Positions 1 to 12,000 of a DNA stretch of 64,000 bases are shown one piece after another. Both the position numbers and the translations under genes were made by a program. The notes beneath the pieces are model-generated. The model was given only the letters and a program-made list of their open reading frames with translations, did no database searches and was not told where the DNA came from. Positions within the stretch are counted from its first letter, which is position 1. Each line of letters begins with the position of its first letter. Origin of the DNA: TMED14 sp002167805 (lineage in GTDB: Bacteria > Bacteroidota > Bacteroidia > Flavobacteriales > Schleiferiaceae); contig CBFHHY010000004.1 of the NCBI GenBank assembly GCA_965655795.1, positions 1 to 64,000 on the forward strand. The letters are read 5' to 3'.

Positions 1-3000
1 CAATTTCCGCTACCGTAGCTTTAAATAGACCAATTGCTCTAGGAGGGACAATAACGGTTACTGGTGCAGGTGCTTCAAATTATAATTATCAGTTTGAATC
101 GAGTGGATCAATTGATCAAACTTATTCCACTTCGAATGCAAGTAATTTAGATTCATACACATATACGCCGCAAAATGTAACGCCTGTAGTTGTTACTGTT
201 AAAGGTCAAAGTATTGATGGTTGTGTTGGCGAAGACACCTTAGTGGTTTATGCCTCTGTCCTCACTGCTGGATCTCTAACTAATCCTAATTCGGCTATTT
301 GTGAGGGAACAGCCATGCCAAGTGCAATAACAGGTGCAGTATCTACCGGTGGTTCGGGGACCTATACATATCAGTGGCAATATTCGACAAACAATAGCAC
401 TTGGAATAACATTTCAAATTCAAATTCTAAAGATTTGAATTACACTGTAGCCTTAAATGTGTCAACTTATTTTAGGCGACAAACAACAGATCAAGGATTT
501 ACAGTCACGGCGGATGCAGTTCTTCAAACTGTGAATTCAGAGCCCTCGGCAACGATAACTACAGCTTACACTTCCGCTACTGGAAATATGCCTGATGGTG
601 CAACAATTGTCTTGACTGCACCCGCTGGTCTTTCCGGATATTCATGGACCCCAATTTCAGGTAGCAATAATACTTTGAGTGTAAACCCAACAGTAAGCAC
701 GACATATAATGTCACGGTAACAGATGCTAATGGATGTACCAATACGGATTCTAAATATATTAGTATTGACGATTTACTACCTGGAACACTCTCAAATCAA
801 TCGATATGTGATGGATCTTCACCAGTTCAAATAAATGCATCCAATGACGGCGGTGGCTCAGGTATCTATTCATTTTCATGGGATATCAGTACGGATCAAA
901 ACACTTGGTCGTCAATAGGTTCTGCTACCTCGGCTTCTTACACGCCATCTCCAGCTCCATCTGTAACATCTTATTACAGGAGGACTATAACTGATCATGA
1001 TGTTTCAAAAACATCAACGTCAACAGTAATCGTATCTGCAAATCCAACAGTCTACACAGATAAATATGCTGTTACAATTCCATTTGGTGGGTCAACGACA
1101 ATTACAGTTTACGGAGCAACAAATTATTCCTGGACAGACGGATCTTCAACATGGTCAGGGAATCAGTATACGGCAAACCCTTCAGTTACTACAACTTACA
1201 CTGTAACCGGTACTGATGTCAATGGATGTGAGGATACAACACAATCAGTTGTTACAGTCGCATCATTCACGGCGGGAGATATTGGCTCAAATCAAACGAT
1301 TTGCTCGGGAGAGACTCCCTCCCTTTTGACATCCGTTCAAGATGCTACAGGTGGAGCGGGATCTATTTCATACTCTTGGGAATCTTCTCCCGATGGAACT
1401 TCCTCATGGTCTCAAATTGGTAGTGCTAACCAAACGACATACCAGGCTCCGGCATTAAGCGTCGATACATACTACAGAAGGAAGGCTACTAGCGCATCGG
1501 TGACAGTTACCACATCAACAGTGGTGTATATTCAAGTTACTCAAGGACCGACGACAGCAGTCAGTACGATAAGAACAAGAATTGCAAAAGGGGATACCAC
1601 GACTTTAACTGCTTCTGGAGCAGATAGTTACTCATGGACACCTACGGGATACGTGATAACAGCGACTGGCACAACAGCTTCAATAAACCCTTCTGCGACA
1701 GCAACTTTTACGGTTACAGGAACAACATCAGGATGTTCTTCCAATGCGACCCAAGAGATCACGGTTAGTGAACTTGTGGCTGGCACTATAGCCTCGAATG
1801 GGAGTACAACAATTTGTCCAGGAGTGACCCCTTCCTCAATGTCATTTACATCCGCTCCTTCTGATGGAAGCTTATCTTATTCACTTCAATGGCAAATTTC
1901 AACAAACAATATAGATTGGGCGAATATTGCTAATGCTACCGCAAATACTTACGCTCCCCCGAATCCAATTACTCAAACAACATGGTATCGTTGCCAAGTT
2001 AATGATCCAGGTCTGTCGGTGAAACCAATAGGAGTATTGAAGTATACGAATTCAGTTAACTATTTGGTAACTGTTCCAACGACTTTATCTGTGGTTGCCA
2101 CTTATGATACAATTCCTCCTTCTGGAACAGGAAATGTATTAAACGTATCCGGAGGTACACCTTCAACATTTAATTGGTATGTAGGTTCGATTTCCGGTAC
2201 GCCAGCGGCAACAGGCACTGCTTCATATACGCCAACAAACACCTCTAGCGAAACTACATTCTATTTAGAGTATACTGATTCGGGGTGTTTAACCTCTGTT
2301 TCAAAGACGATTTATGTTGACGCCTTAAATGCTGGAACAATTGGAACGGATCAAGATGTTTGCGATGGAGCAACTTCAGTTAATGCATTCACTTCAACAA
2401 CAGGCGCTTCAGGAGGGACTCAAGGAAGTTACTCATATCAATGGCAAGAGAGTTCTGATCAAGCTACATGGTCAGATATTACCGGTGCTACAAATTCCAC
2501 ATTCACTCCATCTTTTCCAAGTGGTTTCTCTCAAACCATTTATTATCGTCGAAAGGTAACCAACGCTGGAATTGAAGCAATAACAACAGTTCCAATAACT
2601 CTATCTAAGGTGGTTCGCCCGACATTATCAATTACAGCAGCAGCAGCTTCAAATAGTTCTTTAAGTGCCTCGGCACCAACTATTCCAAATGGAGCTACAA
2701 TTGACTTAAATTCCCAAGCTTCTAATGGTAATGTGGTTTCTTATTCATGGTCTCCTTCTTCTGGATTGTCTGCAACAAATACAGCAAGTGTTCAAGCTTC
2801 CCCAACTTCGAATACAACTTATTCTTTATCTGCAGTTACGGATGTTGGTTGTACGCAAACGGTTCAGATCACAGTGACTGTTGATGAATTAACTTCTGGT
2901 GATATTGAGATTTTTGATGGGACTTCTGCAGGTTCAGCTATGACTATTTGTCCTGGAGAAGCTCCTCCGGCAAATAGTTCAATAAGACCTCAATCAACTG

Positions 3001-6000
3001 GGGGATCCCCTACTGGAGGATCGGGAGCATATACATATCAATGGCAATACAGTACAGATCAATCAACTTGGACCTCAATTTTAAGTTCCGATAATTCCTC
3101 TGCTGAGTTAGATACATATTTGCTGAATTCAACATTTGATAATGTGTCAGCTACCCGTTATTACAGAAGAAATGTAACAAATACTGGAGTCACTAAGTCT
3201 AGCGATGTAGTTCAGTTGAATGTTTACAATGCTCCAAATATTTTAATTACCTCTACTTCTGATACGATACCTCCAGGTGGCACCAACAATCTTGCAGCAA
3301 GTGGAGGTGGAGCAGGGACTTATGCTAATTATGAGTGGCATATTGGCTCTATCGGAGCCTCTCCGTCAACAGGAACAAATTATGGCATAAACGGATCGAG
3401 CGGTAATAGTCAAAATACTCAAATGACATATGTTCTTAGAGGAAGTGACGCTAATTGCTCCAATACTGATACCAAAACTATTTACATTGATCCCTTAGAT
3501 GCCGGTTCAATAACTGGGGATCAAAATATCTGTGAAAATTCTACTTCAGCTTCCGTTCTATCTAATGTTGCCGTTGCCTCAGGAGGGACTCAAGGTTCAT
3601 ATCAATATCAGTGGTTTGAGCGTCTTGGACTTGGCGGCACCTATGCATCTATTCCAGGAGCGAATACGGCATCTTACACGCCAACTTTTAACAGTGCTTC
3701 AGATAATATCTTCCTTAAACGACAGGTTGAAAATGCAGATATTACTGCCTTTTCAAACGAGGTGGTTCTTTCTTTAGTAACCAATCCAATAATATCTGTA
3801 AATGCGACTGGACAGGCTGGAGACACTGTAAGTATTCCAATAGGAGCGTCAATTCAATTAAATGCGACTGCCACAGGACAGCCTATAACCAGTTATGCGT
3901 GGTCTCCATCCACTGCTTTGAGTGGGACATCTGGAGCATCCGTTACCTCAACTCCTAATTCATCGATTGTATATACGGTAACTGGTACGAATGCGTCTAG
4001 TTGTGAGGCTTCGGGACAAATCACTATAAATGCAACTAATTTAAATGCAGGGACTATAGAGAGTTCGTCTTCGAGTTCAACGAATGAGGCTATTTGTCCT
4101 GGAGGAGTGCCATCTGTAATGCAACCAGCGGGAAGTTCAACTCCATCGGGTGGGTCTGGTTCATATGCATATCAATGGCAAAGAAGTAGAGACAATATAA
4201 ATTGGACAGACATAACATCTTCAAATAATACTTCGTTCTCAAATGCTATTTATACAACTAATAGCACTTATGACTCTCTGAATGCGCCACGTTTTTATCG
4301 ACGAAAAGTTACAGATATGACTGTTAATGCGTATTCAAATGCTATAAATATTACGATTAATCAGCTTCCTACAATTGTTGCTTCATCAGATAATAGTTCA
4401 GTCCCAGTTGGAGGAAATGTTACTTTAAGCGCTTCCGGAGGAGCAAATGCAAATTCGTATACCTGGTACAAGCAAGGGAACCAAATCTCTTCTTCTCAAA
4501 GTCCTACTGTATCAGTTCCAGTTACTTCTAGATATGTAGTTTACGGCGTAGGATCTAATGGTTGTGGTGATTCAAGTGCAGTGAATGTTACGGCAGTAGC
4601 GCTAACAGCTGGGGGAATAGGTCCAGACCAAACAATTTGCGTTGGCGAGTCTGCTACAACTATTAATAGTACAGCAGCTCCAACTGGTGGAAGCGGTAGC
4701 TACACATTTAAATGGTATGAGACAACAGACCTAAACGTTGCTTTTTCTGAAATTTCTGGTGCAACTCAGGCTTCCTACACACCAAGTGTCTCAGTTACGA
4801 CATATTTTAAAAGAAAAGTAACGGATTCAGATATCTCTGAGGAAACCTCAGTTGTGACAGTAACTGTTGTTCCAAACCCAACTATTGATGTTACTGCTGC
4901 GAGTAGATATATGCCTCCTGGTGGCACACAAACTTTAAGCGCTTTGGGTGCCTCAACATATACATGGTCCCCAACAGTTACGGGGATAGACCCTGCTAAT
5001 AGTCAAGTGAGTATTACAGGAGCGGGTGCAGGGACAACAACATACACTGCGCAAGGAACAGATGTTAATGGTTGCATTGGAAGTGATACCGTCAATATTT
5101 ACGTTAGAAACATTACCGCAGGAACTATTGGAAGCAATGAGACTCTTTGTGAGGGTGTTATTCCAAATTCAATAACGGGTAATGCATCATCTGGCGGTAG
5201 TGGTGTATTTACTTACCAGTGGCAGAGTTCAAGTGATAACATAACCTGGTCGGACGTTACAGGAGAAGTAGCGACAAACCTTGTCTTTAGTTCGTCATTA
5301 TCTGTTACTACTTATTACAGGAGAAAAACGATCGATCAATCAGCAGAGGCATTTACAAATACAATAACGGTAACTATTAATCCAAAGCCAGTATTAACAA
5401 TCGCAACAGATAGTGGAGATTCTTTACTTTGTCAGGGAAATAGTATGATTTTAACAGCGAATGGTGCGACAACTTATAACTGGACATTGGGTTCAACAGC
5501 AATAGGCTCAACTCAAGTGATAACTGTTTCACCAACATCCACCACTACATATGATGTAGTAGGGACTTCAGCTCAGGGTTGTGTTTCAGATGCAGCATCT
5601 ATTCCAATATCAGTTACGCCCGCTCCGGTTGTTCTTGTGTCGACAGACTATTCTCAGATTCCTCCAGGAGCAACGGTTAATCTGAGCGCCTCTGGAGCCT
5701 CTTCTTACGTTTGGTCACCAAATACAGGATTAAGCTCTTCTGTAAATCCAATTATCACTGCAACACCGACATCGACAACTAGGTATGTCGTTACTGGAAG
5801 TAGTGCTTCAGGTTGTAGCGATACTATTTCTCAACTGATAAAAGTTATACCACTTGATGGTGGAACTATAACATCAAGCAAGAGTGTGTGCTCAGGCGAT
5901 ACAGTTGGAACTCTCTCTGAGATTAATCCGAGTCAAGGTGGTACAGGTTCAGGTTTCACATACGAATGGGAGAAAAGTTCCGATAATATAAATTGGACAG

Positions 6001-9000
6001 CAATATCGAATACGAATAATGTATCTGCGGTCTTGTCAGAGGTGATAACTCAGACTACTTACTTTAGGAGAAAGTCAAATAATTTAAATGTCTCAGCGTA
6101 TTCTAACATAGCAACTGTTCAACCGATAAGTCGTCCAACTGTGGTGCTAACAAGCAATAAGATAGTAGCTCCAAGAGGAGGCAATGTAACCTTCTCAGGG
6201 GCTGGCGCCGCTACATATGTTCTAAAGTTAAATGGCTCTTCTATTTCCACTACATTGCCATATCAAACTCAAGTATTCAGCACGGCTACTTATTACTTAG
6301 AGGGAACCGATGCAAATGGATGTATTGATACTAGTGCATTACTAATTACTGTGGATCCTTTGCAGCCAGGTACCATTGGAAGTGACCAGACTGATTGCGC
6401 TGGAAGTACCTTTAATACAATACAGAATTTAACCTCTCCATCGGGAGGAAGTTCGGTTTACACTTATCAATGGGAATCATCTACTGACGGCTCTAATTAC
6501 GCCGTGATTTCAAATACCAATTCTTTAAGTTATAATCCAGGAATTCTTCAGCAGACAACATACTATCGAAGAAGAGTTATTGATTCTGATTTAGATACTG
6601 TAACAGCAGTCGTAACCATGACAGTTAATTCAGATCCTCAGGTGAGTGCAACCACTGCTACGAAAACAGTACCTGCAGGAGCTTCAATTACCCTAAACGG
6701 AACAGGTGCAGCCACTTACATTTGGTCTGGTGCACAAAGTAGTAATTTAAGTTCAACGACGGGTTCACCCGTAACTGCATTAATTAATACTTCCACAACT
6801 TACACGGTTACAGGTACTGATATTAATGGATGTCAAGATACCGGAGTGATATCGATATTAGTAGTTCCAATAGATCCAGGAACAACTGATGCTTCATCTA
6901 CTGTATGTGTGGGAGAAGTCCCTCCTCAAATATTTTCAATTACTTCGGCCAGTGGAGGGTCTGGTAATTTTTCATACGAGTGGGAAACTAGTTCTGATGG
7001 TGTTTCGTGGACAACAATAAGCGGTGCTAATGGAACAAACTTCACCCCTGTCGATGCTGCAACATCCACAGTTTTTTATCGTAGAGTTGCAATAAATCTC
7101 GGAGTTAAAGAGCCTGCAAACACAGTTACTATTACAACGTTAAACCTTCCTTCTATCACGGGATCAACGAATTTAGGCGCCATTCCACCTGGAGCTTCTG
7201 CAATTTTATCTGCTCAAGGAGTAAATGCTCAAGGCTCTTATGATTGGAGTGTAAATGCTTCTAGCATTGCAACCACTCAAACAGTCACCGTAACTCCATC
7301 CAACACAACAGATTATATCTTAACAGGCACAGACGCTAACGGTTGTAGTAATGCAGATACGGTAACTGTCTCTGTAATTCCTTTAGATGGAGGTGATATT
7401 TCTGCTCACCCTACAGCATTATGTCAGGGTGAACCTATTGATTCCATAGCTTCGGTATCCCTGGCCTCAGGGGGATCAGGAGTTTTTGCTTACACTTGGG
7501 AAGAGAGCAATGATAATACGAATTGGACCTCGATTACAAATCAGTTTGGTGCTAAGCTTTATTATTCATCTGTTATTAATCAAACAAAGTATTTCAGAAG
7601 GGTTACTACGGATAATGGAATAGAAGCTTATTCGAATACTGCTAGCGTTACAATGAACAATAATCCTCTTGTACAAGCTAATAGTCTCTCAGGAAGATAC
7701 CTGCCTTTTGGTGCTCAAGTCTCCTTGGAAGGTACTCAGGGATTGGCCACTTATTCATGGAGTCCAACCAATGTTTTGAATAGCAGTAATACGAGAATTA
7801 CGAGTGGAGTACTTAATTCTACTACAATATTTACTTTGGATGCTATCGACGCCAACGGCTGCTCAGGTCAGGATACGATCAAAATTTTTGCTCGAACTCT
7901 GAATCCTGGAACCATCGGCACTGATCAAATAATTTGTGCAAATGAACAACCCAATCAATTTACTTCGATTACAGCAGCTAGTGGAGGTTCAGAAACATTT
8001 ACTTACAAATGGCAAGACAGTGTGGGTACAGGGAATTGGGTAGATATTATTGGTGCAGTTGCTCTTGATTATAGTCCTGGCACAGTAGCGGCCACAAAAT
8101 TTTACCGAAGAGTTGTGATAGATAACTCCATAGAAAAAGCCTCTAATATTATTACTATAACCGTGGCAACTAATCCAGCAGATGTGGTAACTTCTGACAC
8201 AGCTGTTTGTCAAGGTTCGGATCCAATCGATTTATCAATTATGGCCACTGCAGCTCCAGGGCACACGCTTTACTGGTACTCTAGCTTGACAGGGGGAGTT
8301 GGTTCGACAACAACACCCACATATACACCAACCATTGTTGGAACTACAGACTATTTTGTGTCTCAAAAGAATAATAGTAATGGTTGCGAAAGTTCGCGAA
8401 AGAAAATAGTCATGGAAACTAGTGTCCTTCCATCTCAACCAGTGGCTGCAACTACAGTTAACTATTGTTTAGGGGAGCCTAATGCCGTGGCTCTTACCGC
8501 CACACCAAGCGTTGGAACTAATACTATTTTATGGTACGATTCTGATGGTATAACCAGGCTTAGCGCTGCTCCAGTGCCGAATACCTCAAATGCAGGTAAT
8601 AAGAAATATTATGCTTCCGAATATAACCCAACATCTGAATGCGAAAGCTCCCCAGTAGAAATAACCGTCGTTGTTTATCAACCAACCGCGACAGCTACAC
8701 TCACTCAAGATGTTAGTTGCTTCGGAGGTTCTGATGGTGAAGTTTCTGGCTCAGGAAGCGCAGGATTAGCTCCATATAATTATTCATGGAAAAATTCTAA
8801 TGGTCAAGTTGTAGGAAATCAAAATTTTGCTGCAGGACTAATATCAGATAATTATACTGTCATTATTGAAGATGCTAGAGGATGTCAGGATAGTGCTGGA
8901 GTAACTGTATCTGAGCCTACTCAACTAGTGATTTCAAGTACTAAACAAGATCCTCAATGCTATGGTGATAATGGTTCCATAACGATCGCCGCAACAGGAG

Positions 9001-12000
9001 CAACCCCTTCATATAATTACTCATTTGATAACGGTGTTACTTATCAGACTTCGAATACAAAATCTCTTCCATTTGGGCAATACCGGTTGAAGGTCCGTGA
9101 TGCAAATCTGTGCGAGGCTACAGATACCGCAAATCCTGTTGCTTTAAGCCAAACGACAGCCATTGCGGCGAACTTAACTGAGACTTCTGTTTCTTGTAAT
9201 AACGGCTTAGATGGTAAACTTTTGGCTGTTGCATCGGGAGGTACTCCGGGATCCTCTGGATATCAATACCAGTGGAATGATCCGAACCTCCAAGCCACAG
9301 ATTTAGCTGTTGGCTTATCAGCAGGTTCATACACAGTTACCATTTCTGATCAATATGGGTGCTCTCGAAATTTCACTAAAGTTGTCAATGAACCAGATGC
9401 GGTAATAGTCTCAGATATTTCATCATCTAATTTGAATTGTTTTGAATCTGCTGATGGATCCATTGAAATCACTGCTCAGGGAGGTAACGCCCTAGAATAC
9501 AGTATTGATAATGGGGTTACATATTTACCAAGTTCTACTTTCCCCAACCTTACTGCAGGTTCTTACAGGGTTGTTGTCCAGGATTCACTAAACTGCTTAG
9601 TAACATATAACGCTGTAAGGCAAATCATATTGACCCAGCCGGATAGAATTGAAGTACAAGATATTGTTATGGACTCTGCCTCTTGTCATGGTTACAGCGA
9701 TGCACAAATTCAGATTTTTGCGACAGGAGGAAGTCAGAAAAAGTATTCTATTAATGGTGGGAACTTCTTTAATAATTCAGGTTTGTTTACAGGTCTCAGC
9801 GCGGGATATTACAATGCGGTTGTAACAGATTCAAATAATTGTATTGCTACATATGATACTGGTGTCGCCTCATCCGGTCCAATTGAAGATCCTGATGTTC
9901 TTTATATGAGTGCGATCACAACAACAGATCTGAGTTGTAATAACTCATCCGATGGACAAATTGAAGTTACTGCCTCTGGAGGCACAAATAGAAAGTATAG
10001 TCTGGATGCCGGTGCGAATTACCAGACTTCTCCAATCTTTGCGGGTCTAGACGCAGGGACATATACAGTAACTCTTTCAGATGCTAATAATTGCCCAGCT
10101 ACTTACGCATTATCGAGAACAGTGACTCTTTTAGAGCCAGATCCAGTAGTTGTGGACAGTGTTATTGAAATTGAACCTTCATGTAATGGTGTGAGTGATG
10201 GAAGTATTGAAATAAATGCCTCAGGAGGTAATACCTTATCATATAGTATTGATAATGGTCAGAACACTCAACCGGGTAATTATTTCCCATTATTATCTGC
10301 AGGAAATTATCAAATTACGGTCTCAGATTCTAAATCATGTTTGGTAACGTATAATATTCCTACCAGGACATTTATACTTTCAGAACCGGACTCTGCTATT
10401 GTTCAAGATATTATTGCTGAGACTATAACATGTAATGATGCATCAGATGGATCCATTGAGATAGTTGCAGGAGGAGGAAATATTCTTGAGTATAGTATTA
10501 ATAACGGCGCCACATATTTCCCTACTTCTATATTCAATGGCCTTGATGAAGGGACGTACCAGACAAAGGTTAGGGATTCAAAATCTTGTCAAGTTTTCTA
10601 TGAAGTAAACAGAGTTGTAATTATTAATGAGCCAGATTCATTATTCATTGATTCGATAAGTTCAAATAATATTACATGTAAGAATTTTAATGATGGGAAT
10701 ATAGAGATTTTTGCTAGTGGCGGAAATACTCCTATTCAGTATTCAATAACTTCAAATAAGCCATCCTCATTTATTCAACAAAATTATTTTGATCTCTTAA
10801 CTCCAGGACTCTATGAAACTGGAATAAATGATGCTCTGAGTTGTCCAACATTTAGTAGGGTTTTGACGAATATTACCATAGCTGAGCCCAATCAATTGAA
10901 AGTTGACATGATTGATAAAGATGAAGTTACATGTAATAGTTTTGATGATGGAATTATTGAACTTAGTGTTTCAGGAGGTACTATTCCGTATAATTACAAG
11001 CTGACAAGTGATACTGATACATTAAATCAAAATCAACCTGTATTTATTGGACTTTCGGCTAACACTTATACCATATCAGTTATTGATAGTTTTGCATGTC
11101 CATTGATTTATTCTCCAGGCTTGTCGCAGGCGGTTAAAATTGATCAACCAGATACAATTATTGTACGTCAAATTAATCCTACAGATATAACATGTAATAA
11201 TTTTAATGACGGGAAAATAGAGATTATTGCAACGGGTGGAAATGATCCCATCAAATACTCTATTGACTTTGGTGCGAGTTATTTCTTAACGAATGAGTTT
11301 AATAATTTAGTTGCCGGTACTTATAACATTAATGTCTCTGACTCGAATAATTGCCCAGTCGTTCAAACACCGGTCTCCGTAGATTCGATGAGTACCAGGA
11401 TAATTAATCCATTGCCGATACAGGCTTCAAGCTTTGTTACAAATAACTTATGTAAAGCAGATCAATTAGGCATTATCGATCTTGCTATAATTGGAGGAAC
11501 TGTAGATACAATAACGGATTATAATGTAACATGGACCGATGTAAATAGCAATATTGTAGGATATGGTATTCCTATTGACTCTCTGGGTGCTGGGGTTTAT
11601 GTCTCTACAATTGAAGATAATAACCTCTGCTTAACATCAATCAGCACAACAGTTACTGAACCGGACTCATTACTCATTAGTTCAATAACTTACAAGGATC
11701 TCAAATGCTTCCGATCCATAGATGGTGAAATCAACATAACCGTTAATGGTGGAGTAGGTCCACTTTACTCAATTGATTCCGGATTAACATATTTGTCTTC
11801 CGGCGCATTCTCGGGACTAGACACGGGTGTTTATTTTGTAAATGTAACCGATGTAAATTCATGTATTTCATACCCAACAGGAATGACTCAGATACTTATT
11901 ACGCAGCCTGACTCATTCTATGTAGATTCTGTTGTAATTGAAGATGTTGATTGTTTTGGAAATAATTCAGGTACAATTTTGATCAGTGCGAGTGGAGGAA

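Noticed and set aside
243..260. GTG at 243 as the start of the giant adhesin
   Set aside because: The same frame is open back to base 3 with typical module sequence (ending DGCVGEDTLVVYA), so the gene starts outside the window.
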